From Amoebophrya sp. A120 (taxonomy: Eukaryota > Sar > Dinophyceae > Syndiniales > Amoebophryaceae): DNA of 64,000 bases. The stretch is from assembly GCA_905178155.1 (NCBI GenBank), contig CAJINV010000011.1, forward strand, positions 3,591,076 through 3,655,075. Direction: 5' to 3'. The notes beneath the pieces were generated by a model. The model had not been told where the DNA came from. It did no database searches and saw only the letters and a program-made list of their open reading frames with translations. Every line of letters begins with the position of its first letter. Positions within the stretch are counted from its first letter, which is position 1. This document shows, in pieces, positions 52,240 to 64,000 of the stretch. The translations under genes and the position numbers were made by a program.

Positions 52240-54272
52240 ACGCTCTTCCTCGGACCCGTTGCAAGTGCTGCTCTTTCACACAGTGTTTTTGCTTCGATGC
52301 AAAATAAAAAGCATCGATAAGATGACGATGTCTCACAGCAGACGCTTCTCTCGAAAGAAGTACAACGAAAACTGAAAGAAGGATTCTAGGTCATCTCCCA
52401 GTCTCCTCTTTCATGATGATCGCCTTTCTTGCTTATCGTTTTCATCACCACGTTCCTATCAGTTTCAGTTTCACTGTCATCTTCAGAACACAGTAGATCT
52501 TTGCTTCACGGCTTCTGCTTCCGGTACTGGATATCGGAATGTTATTTGCATGGTATCGAGGACGAGTTATTTGTTCCATTTGCATAGGTAAATCTATTTC
52601 GCGAAGGGAAAGTGAAAAAGGCAGAGGAGAAATGAAATTTCGGAAGAAGCTGGCGTTGCGCATCCGCTGATGTGTATTCGTATTTTTAAAATTTGATGGC
52701 TTTTATACCCACAACCCTTAAAGTTACACTCAACATGACTCAGCAGACGAGGCGGCGTGGACGTCACAAAAACCGCATGATAGGAATCCAAAGCCGTGAT
52801 CGCCGCGTGTCTGCTAAATTGATATACTTTCTCAGCTAGCCGCGGCCTGATTCACACCTAATTAGTGATAGTACTACCATTTTTTTTTTACTACACGACA
52901 GTCGGCGTGTCATTTCGTCACCCTCGATGCGCCCTTACGTGCATGTATGATGATACAAAATTACGGTAGATGTGTTGTTTCATTGGTTTCATAATTTAAC
53001 GACCATTTTTGTTTCGAGGCATGAAATGCGAGGCCTTTTTTTCTCGTACTATTGCAAGTTCATTGACCTTCTGTCGGCACATTGATTCCGACCAATGAAT
53101 TTTTTGAAAATGTAAATGATTTTCCATGCATTCCGAGGGCCATGATAAGACACGCAAATGAAGGGAGGACTGTGGAGTGAATCAAGTTTGTTCATGCTTC
53201 TGGAACAGGTACCTACGGACGAGCAGAGCGCCGTGTCTGCTGTTGTACATCGAGCGTCTGCGTTCTCCGTCCGTATAATGGGTTTGCTGTACCTTATTGA
53301 TAGTGCAGTTCGTTGCATTGAAGGTCAGTCAAAATATGTGGTTCCAGTTGGTGGGGGAGCGGAGCGACATCTAATCAAATTGCTCAAAAAGGAAAACAAG
53401 CTGTTTCGTTTCACTCCGTCAGGTGGAGCTTCTACATCAAACTGATGAGTTGTAAGTTGTTGTAATTGGTTTATATTATATAACGATAACAAGTCAAAAA
53501 GATGGGAAAGAAGCTGATTCTGAAGGCAGCAATCTTGAGCGCACGAGAGAAGTCTTCACAGCAGACTAATTCTTTACAACAATTATCGAGCTGACAGCGC
53601 CGATACGATTTAAGGACGCACAACAGCACGACAAAAAACAACTTGATCTCATATATACAAGCACAACAACACAACATTAATAGTTTTAGTTCTGTACTAA
53701 TAGCATAGTTGTACATGCACACGACACGGTGGGAAAGCGGCGAGATGTTGTATGGAAGAGCAGAGATTGAACAGCAACCAGAACCCATTGGATGATCTTT
53801 CATCGTCCGCTATAGACATGGAGGCTGCAGCACTGCCACTGCCTCGCTTGGCGAGATGAAGCATGGATGAAAGAAATAGCTAAGGCAGGACCATGTGATC
53901 CGGACCTAGAGCTAGAAGACGCCAGCTGCAGTGCGATGGCAGAGCAAAAGAAAGAGGATCAAAAAGGAGAGTCACGTATTTACTTGCGATTGATAGGTTT
54001 ATTTTACTTTTAGTTTCTTGCGCTATCGCTGAGTGAGCGTGTTGACAAGAAAGACACAAGCACTAAGTTGAAGTTCGGGAAATATATGCCTGTCTGACCA
54101 CTGAATTTTTTTTGCGAATGAGAACGAGCTGAGCATGCTCCACGTCGTGCTGTCGACATTTAGATTTATGTATGAAAAAGATGATAGAAAAGCAAACAGC
54201 GCAGCATCAAACTGCATCATACATCCTACCTTTATTTGCACAGGTCGGTCCGGACGAGAGTGTATACTTGAG
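52240..54272. other. Mostly intergenic, one weak coding candidate
   Basis: AT-rich spacer. The only stretch with some coding character is 53158-53445 on +, reading GLLYLIDSAVRCIEGQSKYV and ERHLIKLLKKENKLFRFTP. Its start may really be an acceptor at GGAACAG (53208). Without introns, homology or expression I cannot call it a gene. Confidence 0.4.
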
Positions 54273-57200
54273 ATGGGTGATAGTCCTGTGCTGCATGGTG
54301 CCACTCCTGTTTCATCCGATTTATCTACTCAAGAGCCAGGAATTGTGGACGCGAATACGGAACAAGATACGCGACAGAATCGCGGCCGGGACAGGAACAC
54401 GAAGAAAATCCGTACACAATCATTTTTGAGCAAAAAACACACTAGCATGAGTTGGCTGCTCTTGACGGATTTTTTTGCCAACTTCATTACAGTTTGACTT
54501 AGATACGAATTCACTCAGATCGATGAAACGGAAACAGGTTGTGATATTATGTACATCGATCAGCTTGTTTCTTATGTGTATAGATAAATCAGTGCCAAAT
54601 CCAATTACAGCATGCTCCAGTCCTTCGGACGGGCAAGACCAAGAGCTGGAAGATGGAGAGCCGCGCGGTCAGACCCAGCTCGACAACCTGTCGATATCTC
54701 CACCGTCGAGCTGTCTCGTAGCGATGCACGGCTCCACCGCCCTTGTAGATCGCTTGGGCCGCGGCACCACCACCACCGGCAGACCAATCTCACAACGCAG
54801 CTCTTCTTCCACATCTCGACGATCGTTGTCGGAAGTGCAGCGCCTGCGTGTCACGAACGTACTGCTGGAACAGGAAGTAAAAACAGAGAAGCAGGATGTA
54901 TCCCCGACAAAATCCCATGGCTTGTGTAAAGAGCATGCTGATGTACTACTACTAGCCACAGCAGCAGCTGCAACTTCGGGCAAAATGCGCATCGACTTTT
55001 TTGTATTCGTTGAGCTAGACCTAAAACCAGGTCAGAGGGACCACGTCCCGGGCTTGCCCAAGCGACGACTACGATGTGCATGATCGCGGCACCAGAAACT
55101 GCCCAGCTGGCGCACTGCATAAGTGTGTTGACGAATCCTTCTGACATCATCTTCCCAACGAGAAGGAGCACCACAATAGTCGTCACTTTTTTGATCATGT
55201 GCACTGTACTTATAGTACAGACTTGCAGTATAAGAGATACATCAAAAGAAAAACCGCTCGAGCCTCTTCACACTTTTTGGTTGCATACAACGCGCAGCTC
55301 CGAGACAGCATGCTCGAGATCCTGTTCGATAAGCTCGACGAATTCCATAAAGAGAATGCCATGTATTTTTTTGTTGATAGAGCTTTTGACTTCATTAGCG
55401 TGACCGCCTGGCTCAGGAATATGAATATCAGTACGCACATGTAGATTGATACGCAACTACTAACTCGCTTCGCCGCGTATTGTATGCTTTCGCTAATATT
55501 AGGCTGCATGCCGTGATGTTATGACCCGCATCAGGGGCGCGACAGTATATGTTAATGTTTCCGACAAAACGACAACGAGGACAAGGTGACCAAAAGGCGT
55601 GTGAATTTGAAGAATGTTGTGTCTGAGTGCCTATACTCATAATCACAAACACGCAGGTTACACGATCGAGTCAACCAAAAGCTGGATGCTGTGATGCACG
55701 AAGTCACAAGGATCAAGCAAGAGGCAGCGTCGAGCGGTGCGAGGACACGCGGCGCGACGAGAAGCGAAGCAGAGACCTCCTCAGCTACGGACCACGCCAG
55801 CGGTACGCAGATGCCGCTCGAGCAGTGGCAAAAACAGCATGAGGAGAGCTCTTTGGCTGCTTTCGCCGCAGCCAGAGAGCAGAATGCCGAGCAGCGCACG
55901 GTGTTCGGTGCAATTTACCAGATGTGGTACGAGACGCAGATGATTCCCGACGCGCTGGGCGGCAGCTGGATCGGCGGTTCCAAGCTGAGGAGCACGGCGG
56001 TCCTGGCGCTCCCTGACAGGGATCGAAGCCTCGACCCCTGTGCCAGTGGGGCGGGCAGCAAGGCGGCAGAGAGCGACACCACGGCGCCCGCGACGTCCGG
56101 CGCCAGCAGCAAAAGCACCCTCCCGCCACCACCAGCCACCAAGTGCGCAGACGAGGGAGCCCAGTCGTCCGGCGATTTGCCGTCCACCCCCTCCGCGCCC
56201 GCGACGCCCACGACGGCCGGATGCGGGAGTAAGTCCCTTCTTGCGACGTCGCCCCCTGCTGATGAACTCGGTCACGCAGCGCCTGGAGCTACAGCGTATC
56301 TGATGCAAATTCGCCTGGGCCCGGAACGAATGAGTAGTATAAATTTGTGATGCTGGTTGAGAAAGGCGCCAACACAGCCTCTTGGGATTTTGCAGTGTTG
56401 TGATGTGTTCTGCATGACAAAGCGAGCTTCTGCATGACAGAACAGCGGCGGAGCTTTTTTGTAATGTGCACGACAGACTCGAGAGTCAAGCTTGCCATGC
56501 ATGACAGACCTTGCATGTTCCCAGACCCAGACCCACTTGCAATGCATAAAACCAGTGCGATCTTCGCCACGTCGACCTCAGCGTCCTCTACGTCGTCGTC
56601 TCGCGGAGTGGCCATCTTACCCGCCTCTACCGCGCCACCGAGCAGTCCTACCTCGAGTGGAGGTCCGGCGAGATCGGCATCTGCGCCGTGTTCACAAAAT
56701 GCGTCAGGAAGCAGCTGCACCGCACCACCAGTTCGGTTTTCTCATCCCGGACCCAAGAGCCAGCTTGACAGTACAGCCACGGGGACTCGTCATGGTGCTC
56801 GATCATTTGCTTCCAAGCTGCAAGAGCAAACAGTAATTACAACAAGGAAGACCACTGGCGAAGCAGGTAAGTGCAAAATGCTTGGGCACTTAGTGGGCCG
56901 ATTTATTAGATAGAAGGCTGTAGCGTCTACACAGAGGACGAGATGGCTGGGGCCATGAAGCCTCCATGAAGGAAGAGGAAATTTGTGACCATGACAAGAG
57001 CACCTGATGAGCATGAACATGAAGCATGAAGCCGCATGGCTGCATAAGAGCTAAAGCCATGCCTGTGCGGATTCGACTTCGTTTTGTTGTATTTATTTCT
57101 AGGTACGGGAAGGCACGGCACGGTCGACTTGGTCAATAACATGTTTACCCCCGACGGCGATAGCCTCTTTGTCGCACACGGCCACCTGGAATATGCGCGT

Positions 57201-57284
57201 ACGACTCCGAGTCAGAAGCACAACGACACCGGCGAAGAAAAGGCAAGGGGAAAGCGGGGGAGTTTTTTAGTGGCGAGACGATGA
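54273..57284 (+). CDS. Coiled-coil protein with Ser/Thr/Pro-rich linkers, unknown function
   Basis: 532 aa from exons 54273-54411, 54611-54876, 55298-55362, 55657-56296, 56560-56866 and 57103-57284, all in phase. Introns 1, 2, 3 and 5 are GT-AG; intron 4 is a family B introner. Splicing assembles a continuous coiled coil across three small exons: SEVQRLRVTNVLLEQE, then LRDSMLEILFDKLDEFHKEN, then MLHDRVNQKLDAVMHEVTR. This is the best evidence for the model. Next come a conserved-looking patch (FGAIYQMWYETQMIPDALGG) and long Ser/Thr/Pro tracts. The C-terminal exon reads GTGRHGTVDLVNNMFTPDGD and ends FLVARR. The start at 54273 is the weakest part, because a competing frame there encodes a hydrophobic segment (WVIVLCCMVPLLFHPIYLL). 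Confidence 0.65.
56297..56559. mobile_element. Introner, family B, diverged
   Basis: Left TATCTGATGCAAATTCGCCT and right CCCACTTGCAATGCATA are inverted, with CCTGGGCCCGG/CCCAGACCCAGA inside. The duplication is unclear (ACAGCG versus CAGTGCG) and the right edge is set only by frame. Confidence 0.65.
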
Positions 57285-59047
57285 TAAAGGTGTTGTCGTT
57301 GAGACAAAGAAAGCTCCACCGCAGTGTTTTTTGTTTTTCTCTATCAGTGAGAGTGACTGCGCCAGGCATCTTCTTGTTCGCGTGCGTGTATTGTCATTTC
57401 CATTCCTGGTTGGTCATCGAATCAAAATCGGTGACAACGCAAATGAAAAGTGAAATGCTAGCAGCTGCTTTACGCTCTATTTGGATTTTTATTATTCGAA
57501 ACTTACAACGCAACTTTTTCAATTTTATTTTTTTTCAATATTTTACTACCAGAAGCGTCCTGTTTCGTGTGACGAAACGCACAGCAGCTGCGTACCACAT
57601 TGCAAAGAAGTGACCAGCATCCTCATACTTTTTACAGACGTCAATGTCAATGAGTTTCATTTATTTTTTTATGTTTTGTCATCATTCTCAATTCAACATT
57701 ATCATTATACTTTTCGGCCGAGTGTTGTTGGAGTCGGACGGTCACAGTCAAAGATGAGATTCATTTTCGGAGGTCTCCAGTAAGGAGAAGGGCAAGTTAC
57801 GAATAAAAATATGGCAAGCCACCTGTTCCCAAACGCACTTGCGAAATGCTACTAAAAGCAGGAATCGGAATGACAAATATGATTGGGTAATAATCTATAC
57901 AGTTAATGTTGTCGCTGGTAAAGCGAATTTATTCCTGAATGAAATGAACTGGAGAAGTCGATATATTTTTGGATGCATTAGCATACAGCTTTTTCTGACA
58001 AACACGAGCCGCAAACCTTCTAAAAGTTGACATGACCATTGAACTGGAAGATATCAACGATATTATGTTAGTTTTGGCAACTGCAGTAAAAGGAAAGCTC
58101 TTCTTGCCTTGTTTGCCAATCAATGAAGCGCAGGCACTGCACGAGACGTCATGAATGTTGGCCGTGTAATTTCCACGCAAGCAAATGAGTATTTCATTTG
58201 TGTTCGCTTCCTATGTATCGTCTTCGCACACTCAGACGCGACGAGTTTCCAAATAGAGCCTAGCTATCTTCCTGTGTGACTGCCTTCAAAACTAAAACAA
58301 GCCGTGCCATCAAAAGACACACAAGCCCATAAGCACCTCAATAGCTTGCCACCTGCCGAAGAGCTCACAAGCACCTCAGGGAAAAGTGCAACTACTGGCT
58401 GCGGAGTTGGTGCCTATATATCGGAGAAGTGATCACCTTTTTTATCGCAAATGCAATGGTTGCAAACAAAAACATGAGGAGGCTTCAGGAGTTAGGGTCT
58501 CTATTTTGATCCTATCGCAAATTAAGGACTGACTCCTCCGTGGTTGCGAAGAAAGACAGAGTCCGAGTCGTAAATGTGTAGACTAGCAGCGAAAAAGGTC
58601 GCGCTGCTACTAAAAGTAAATGATAATGAAGGAAAAGAGAAACAATAAGAATAACGCGTGGCGTGCTGGTCCTGATGCGGAAGGGTTGATTGTACAACTG
58701 TAAACTGAAATAATGATAGAGATAGTGAATAACTGAAGGAAGTATTTATTGGCTTTCAGTAACACCATCACCGACTCCAACACGAACCACAAAAGCACGA
58801 AACTGTCTCCACAAGATGAGGAAATAAGGAGCGCGCGCAGGGAAACGGTGCCCGCCATTGCAAAGAACGAGAACCCACTATACCCACGGCTCGGTGTGGA
58901 GCTATAAAGCCCTCTGCTCTCTCACCACAACTGATAACACGCGAGTTGGAATCGATCCCAACCCGTTGCGGCATCGGTGTTTATTCGAGTCGACTCTCGC
59001 AGAGCAACGGGTTTGCTCCTCGCACAACAATAAGAGCAGGCACGACC
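57285..59047. other. Intergenic, no gene seen
   Basis: AT-rich spacer with poly-T runs near 57520-57545. No coding or introner signal. Confidence 0.5.
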
Positions 59048-59839
59048 ATGCACCAGCACCACACTACCTTCCCGGGACCTGGATCATCCGCCCCCGATCC
59101 GAGTTCATCGTCTAGCGGAAGTACAGGCAGCGCTTCATCGAACAACGTCGCCGCGGCGACTGCAATTGATCGCTACTCCGACCTCCCCGCAGGCTCCCAG
59201 CTGGTGCAAGATGCGCAGCTGCTCCAGCATCAGCAACCACAGTATAATGCTTCCATGAGCTCCTTCCCTGCCCCGTCAACGCTGACAAATCCACCGACGG
59301 GGTTTCACAGCGCTGGACAGTTACCTCCACACCATCACGGACAGCAGCATCAGCAAGATCCTTTCCCGCACCACCACGAACTGCAAATCGCAGCGATGCA
59401 AGGTGTTCGCTTGCACCCGCAGACCATTCCAATTCCAGACACACACGCACAGCGACAGCTGGCAACACTTACCGGAGCTGCTCCTGCGGGTCGTGGGTTT
59501 CTGTTCTCTAGTGACCCGCGCGTGGCGGAGGTGTGGACGAACACTGGGTCGACGATACAGCCCAGCAACAACACGGCGTTCCACCCGAACGTGGCGAACG
59601 CGATGGCGACGGTGGGCGCCGGAGGTTCTTTCATCTTCAACAACGCCACTTCTCATGACCCGAATGCTATGCAAATCAGCAGCGACCAGGACGACCACCT
59701 CGCGTCGAGTAGCAGGACTCTGGTTGCGTGTGGTTCGTCGGGGTCTTCGTCCTCCCAAACCAGCTCTGCTGTTCCGCCGACTCCAGGGACGCATCCCGCG
59801 TCCTTTGGGCACCAGATATTACTACATGCAAAACTGTGA
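59048..59839 (+). CDS. His/Gln/Ser-rich low-complexity protein or 5' exon
   Basis: An ATG at 59048 after CACGACC opens 263 codons of low-complexity protein: MHQHHTTFPGPGSSAPDPSS, then His/Gln tracts (PPHHHGQQHQQDPFPHHHE). A more regular part follows, RGFLFSSDPRVAEVWTNTGS and FHPNVANAMATVGAGGSFIF, and then Ser-rich sequence to a TGA at 59837. Codon bias supports coding. It may be a complete gene or the first exon of the coiled-coil gene that follows, since a donor-like CC|GTAAGC lies just past the stop in another frame. No family recognised. Confidence 0.5.
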   Translation: MHQHHTTFPGPGSSAPDPSSSSSGSTGSASSNNVAAATAIDRYSDLPAGSQLVQDAQLLQHQQPQYNASMSSFPAPSTLTNPPTGFHSAGQLPPHHHGQQHQQDPFPHHHELQIAAMQGVRLHPQTIPIPDTHAQRQLATLTGAAPAGRGFLFSSDPRVAEVWTNTGSTIQPSNNTAFHPNVANAMATVGAGGSFIFNNATSHDPNAMQISSDQDDHLASSSRTLVACGSSGSSSSQTSSAVPPTPGTHPASFGHQILLHAKL

Positions 59840-59884
59840 CCACAGACACCACAACCCGCCGTAAGCACGTTTACTATAGTCCTC

Positions 59885-60151
59885 TATGCACTGCAAATAA
59901 TTAATTTGTCTGGGTGTGGAAACCCAGTCTTGTGATGCTGATTTGATTGCTGCCGATTGCAACGCTTGCCCCCACGGCAGCCGAGCATGACAAGTTTTTG
60001 AAGCGCTTTCTCGTTCTGATTTCTAGCAGCACGCATTGTGAATGACGGCGGAGGCGGCTGCTCTTCTGCTGCTCACGCAACACAGATTTTTTAGGAATGC
60101 AAGACACCCTTTACAAGTTCAAGCTCTACTTTCCCAGACCAAGACATGATA
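59885..60151. mobile_element. Introner, family B, outside coding sequence
   Basis: Left TATGCACTGCAAATAATTAA then TTTGTCTGGGTGTGGA; right TTTCCCAGACCAAGACATGATA. Perfect duplication TCCTC (59880-59884 and 60152-60156). Flanking sequence is not open in a supported frame, so it sits in a conventional intron or intergenic spacer. Confidence 0.8.
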
Positions 60152-60477
60152 TCCTCAATACTGAGACAATACTTAGTGAGAATTGGAATTCTTTTTCTTC
60201 TGTGATGCATTTACATTTACTAATAATCATAAGTCATGCAGTCGCTCTTCATCAAGATCAAGAAATTATATGTATAGCTATAGATCTTGTATTGATCGAC
60301 GAGAGCAATCGTATAGTAATATGTACATTTTCGCGCCGGCGACATGTGGCAGCGTCTACCTGTCTATGTACATTTAGCTTAGCTATTTACCCTACTCTGA
60401 AGAAGGACAAACTCAGTTTCAAATTGATCAGTCGACTGCTAAGTAGATGGCCGCAGTTTTGGTTAGGATTGGATAAG

Positions 60478-61976
60478 GCGCCGCGCCGGGAGCCGTGGTG
60501 CCGCAGTTTCACATCAGCGAAGGCACCACCCTCATGCTCATGCAGCACCTAGACGAACGGGACGAGCGACTGCGCCAAGAAATGCGGGGCATTCAACAGG
60601 TGTCAATGCAGCACACCGACCGGCGAGTCGCAGAAACCGACCAGCGAGTCGCAGAAACGCAAAACGAGATGCAGACTAGATGGAACGAATTGCAAATGCA
60701 AATCACGGCCATTCGCGGGCAGCTGGCGGAGCAGGCAGCCCGAAGGAGGCAGCAGGAAGATGAAGCGATCAGGGACGACTTGACGGCGCTGGGCGGCCCT
60801 GCGATGGCGTTAAGCGCGGAAATCGAAAACGTGCATACAAATGGTAATATTTATAGAGTAGCTGATAATGATTGATGAAGATCAAGATTTTATATATCAT
60901 GCCATGATGTGCCGACACTCTCTCACAGCAACTGCCGGGAACTAAATGCAAAAAAAAGCACATTCATGTGGTTTTTGTCTCCTGGGTACTTATGGCTGGA
61001 AGCAAGGTTTGAAAGTTAGTAACCAAGCTTGGCGGGGCTGAAAGGCGTCAAGAAGAAACAAGTTGTCAAATTACATATGAAACACAGCAAACCGCCCCAT
61101 CATTGCCGGAGCGGACATGGCTGCGAATCCAGAAAACGTCATTTATGGCAACTCGAACCTGGATTTTCTCCGCACTTTCTACACGACAATCATGCAACGG
61201 CACGGGCTGGGTTTATTATTTGTTCCAGACGAGGACGCACAGGAGATACACGGGACCATCGAGGCTTTTTCGTGCGCATTCGACAGGCGTACTAAAAGTT
61301 ATTCTCCTTGAGTATTCAAAAGCGTCATGTTACAACAGAGTTTTTTGTCCTAGTTTGTCTTGGTTGTCTGCCTATCAGGAATCCAACTTGTCAAGTCACT
61401 CACGTCCTGATCAGATCACGACCAAAGATGCACTAAACAAAGTCACTTTTATACAACTATCAGACCACGAAGACTTCGAAGCCGATGCAGTCCAGCAAAG
61501 AGCGAGCGATTGTTTAGTGGTTCTCATCCGTTTGCGGAAATTCTACGAGCATCCGGGCTTGCTAAACTTCGACGTGGCCATAGGAATTCGCCACCTGCGG
61601 GAGTACTATACTGGTTTCTGTTGTATGGCATTTTTTCCAACCCTCCCTTGCTTGTTATCATCATGTTGGTCGAAGGGGCAGTTGCAGTACCAGTGGCTGT
61701 CCGCAGATGATTTGAGACGCATGCATCCGCATGAACATGATGGCCGGGCAGTGATCACTTGGGCCCGTACCAACACTATTTGCAGATTGATGCAACAGCA
61801 ACACAATAAATATCAGATTGGTGGAGCGCCTGCTCGGACACTTCGACAATCTGGTGGAGGGGCCCAATCAGGGGCGTGTATTGCAGGACGTGCTAGATGA
61901 GGTTGATGCTGAAGCTGATGCCTATGATCCATGGATCATACCCCTCGCGAACCTTACCGCGGAACGGGTCGCCTGA
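60478..61976 (+). CDS. Coiled-coil protein, probable 3' exons of a gene
   Basis: Likely exons: 60478-60842 (PQFHISEGTTLMLMQHLDER, then a coiled coil with tandem RVAETDQRVAETQNEMQ), 61088-about 61293 (NRPIIAGADMAANPENVIYG to EIHGTIEAFSCAFDRR), about 61379-61595 (SDHEDFEADAVQQRASD to IGIRHLRE) and about 61796-61976 (RLVERLLGHFDNLVEGPNQG to the stop after LTAERVA). The first junction (donor AAATG|GTAATA, acceptor AACACAG) keeps phase. The others are approximate and one may involve a missing small exon. No start codon is assigned; the 59048 exon is a candidate. No recognised domain beyond the coiled coil. Confidence 0.5.
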
Positions 61977-63149
61977 GCAGGAGACGCAGAGGGAATCAGA
62001 GTCGTAATTGAGCATATGATAGATGCTGTCTGTTGCGCTCCTTTCCGCGTCCGTGTTGGTCTTCAGTCGTTTGATGGATCGGCTACTCAAGTTGAAGTGT
62101 ATGATATCTCTATGTCATTGAAGACGACAAATGCACAACAGTGAAACTACCCATACCAATACGAAAAAGCATTAGAAGGATTTTTTTCGCCTGTCAGGTA
62201 ATGTCATATACATTCAACATATTGATATAGCATATGTTTCACATCATTTTTATTTTTTTTGACTGGCCAGCCCCAGCTTTGATATCAGCATGGAAGTTCT
62301 TCACTTTCAACAAACTCTGTCGATGTGGGGTTGAAATTAGAAGGCTGGCATTTGCTTTTGCCGTTTCTTTCATTAGGTTTCTGTTATTGTTTCTAGCAAA
62401 GCAGCGCGAGCTACATTCTCGGGATCGGGAACGTGACGCAACGAGATGCAGCTTGAAGCTGGGAATATTGATATCGCAAACGCATGTTGAAAGCGCTCTC
62501 TGCTCATGAAGTCGAATGATGGTCGACGTGTATGTAATATATGCAAACGGGCGCCCAAGCCCGTGTCTCCATGCTCTCATGCTCTGTTCGGAAAATCGAG
62601 CCCAGTTCCTGGCGGCGCCAAGCATGGTGGCGCAGTTGGTGCAAAGAGGGTGCCTGCGGTGGGGAAGGCGAAGGCGAAGGCGAATGGGCGATCGTGTACC
62701 GACCCCCCCCGTAGTCGTTGGCTCGAGCAAGCGATGTTAGTGGCCGAAGGTGGCAGAAAGCTCTGCGCGGCGTTGTCAAGGGCGCTACGCCCCCAGCTGT
62801 GGCAGGGTTGGATCTTTAACGCAGGAACAGCAAAGACGAGCGGCCTTCTCTTTTTGAAACCAAAGGGGAAAGATTGCGCCTTTTGTCTGCATGACAGGAC
62901 TGGCACAGATTCCCATGCTAGACAGAGCGGCGAAAATTTCCCACGCGCAGCAGCCTCGTGAGATGGATATTGGCGGCAAGCGCGCGCGGTGAATTATGCA
63001 ACAGCGGGAAGCCTAGCCAGCCCCTGGGGGGCCCTTACTACCTCGGGGCCCGCGGCTTGCGTCAGTTTCGTTCTCGGCTTTCTTCGCACCTGTGAGCGAG
63101 AGGGCCGAAACCCAGTTCCGCCCGGCGCGGGCCGGCGTGGTGGCACAGG
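61977..63149. other. Spacer becoming GC-rich; no gene supported
   Basis: AT-rich to about 62510, then GC-rich. A 151-codon open frame (62506-62961, +) contains CNICKRAPKP and several Lys/Ala runs. All frames are open here because of composition, so I do not call it. CATGACAGG- and CATGCTAGACAG-type motifs near 62890-62925 resemble introner interiors, but I see no termini. Confidence 0.4.
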
Positions 63150-64000
63150 CAGGGGGGCAGAAGCGTTGCAAAATGCCCTGCGCGCGCGCTGGCCTCTCGC
63201 GGAAATTGGCGTGGTGGCTTGCCACGGAGCAAAGCCGCGGCCTGGGGCTTCCCTTCCAGAATTGGGCGAGGCAAGGCGCTGCCCGGTTTCTCGAGAAAAT
63301 CGGGGCGGGGACATGAAGCGAAGCCGCTGCCGCGGCCAGAAGCTTGCCGAAGTTAATAAATTCAATCACCGGGCGGGCGGGCGAAGATGGCGCCCGGCTT
63401 CTCGCGCAAACTGACATGGGAGCACGGAGCAAATTCTTTCGCGGCCAGAAGCTTCCCGGAGCGAGTAGCCCACTGGGCGAAGGCGGTGCCCGGTTCCTCG
63501 CGCAAACTAGCATGGCGGCCCGGAGCAAAGTCGCGGCCAGAAGCTTCCCGGAATTCATTGGGCGAAGGCGTTGCCCGGTTTCTCGCATTTTCTCGCGCAG
63601 CCCAGCATGGGGGCCCGGAGCAAAGTCGCGGCCAGAAGCTTCCCCGAGTATATAACTCACGGGGCGAAGGTGGTGCCCGGTTTCTCGCGCCAACTAGCAT
63701 GGCGACCCGGAGCAAAGGCGCGGCCAGGAGCTTTCCGGAATTGGGCGAAGGGAGGCGATGCCCGGGCCCCCGCGCGAACTGGCATGGGGACCCGGAGCAA
63801 AGCCGCGGCCGGAAGCTTCCCCGAGTCAATTCGTTGGGCGAAGGTGGTGCCCGGTTTCTCGCGCCAACTGGCATGGGGACCCGGAGCAAAGTCGCGGCAG
63901 GAAGCTTCCCAGAATTGGGCGAAGGTGGTGCCTGGTTTCTCGCGCAAACTAGCACGGGGACCCGGAGCAAAGTCGCGGCCAGAAGCTTCCCCGAATTCAT
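63150..64000. repeat. GC-rich tandem repeat, unit about 80-105 bp, runs off the window
   Basis: A motif of the type GGAGCAAAGTCGCGGCCAGA, then AGCTTCC, then GGCGAAGGTGGTGCCCGGTT and TCTCGCGC recurs about eight or nine times. Copies are about 80-105 bp apart and diverge in spacing and bases. The minus strand stays open for 212 codons only because the units repeat; I regard it as non-coding satellite-like DNA. Confidence 0.75.

Noticed and set aside
54247-54429. Frame with a strong hydrophobic segment, WVIVLCCMVPLLFHPIYLL, as a possible first exon
   Set aside because: Its phase at the GTACAC donor does not match the next exon, while the overlapping frame starting MGDSPVLHG does; kept only as an alternative.
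63362-64000. 212-codon minus-strand open frame
   Set aside because: It is produced by in-phase tandem repetition of a GC-rich unit; the translated units are Arg/Pro/Ala-rich repeats with no conserved fold.

Overview
The window looks like nuclear DNA of an alveolate protist, most likely a syndinian dinoflagellate of the Amoebophrya type. I see multi-exon genes with both ordinary GT-AG introns and a second class of intron formed by inserted elements. These inserts have terminal inverted repeats and 5-bp target duplications. Every supported gene lies on the + strand, as in dinoflagellate unidirectional arrays. Proteins are rich in Ser/Thr/Ala/Gly/Glu low-complexity stretches. The organism assignment is inference from this architecture, because 'introner' elements with non-canonical splice sites have been reported from Amoebophrya.

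Layout: 114-8414, the 3' part of a class 3 (DAG-type) lipase gene carrying 14 introners; 9780-11221, cytosolic GAPDH with two canonical introns; 12629-13515, a small secreted cysteine-rich protein with two CCxxC motifs; 14300-15458, a GC-rich insertion of about 1.13 kb flanked by a 14-bp direct repeat; 15967-21057, a large secreted low-complexity protein; 24558-25997, an unknown 422-aa protein; 28324-40973, a 3,899-aa fibronectin type III protein with an EcsC-like, polytopic membrane C-terminus; 41895-47495, an 1,812-aa DUF4116-repeat protein; 48703-51510, an unknown low-complexity protein with one unresolved exon frame; 51806-52239, the 3' exon of a small Cys-containing protein; 54273-57284, a 532-aa coiled-coil protein; 59048-61976, one or two further low-complexity/coiled-coil genes; about 63150 to the end, a GC-rich tandem repeat running off the window.

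The central observation is the introners. I can delimit about 26 copies in at least ten inverted-repeat families. For nearly all coding insertions, deleting the element plus one copy of the 5-bp duplication rejoins the reading frame exactly. I used this rule to build the gene models. No single pathway links the genes. The useful comparison is between the heavily invaded lipase gene and neighbours (GAPDH, the DUF4116 gene) that have no introners at all.
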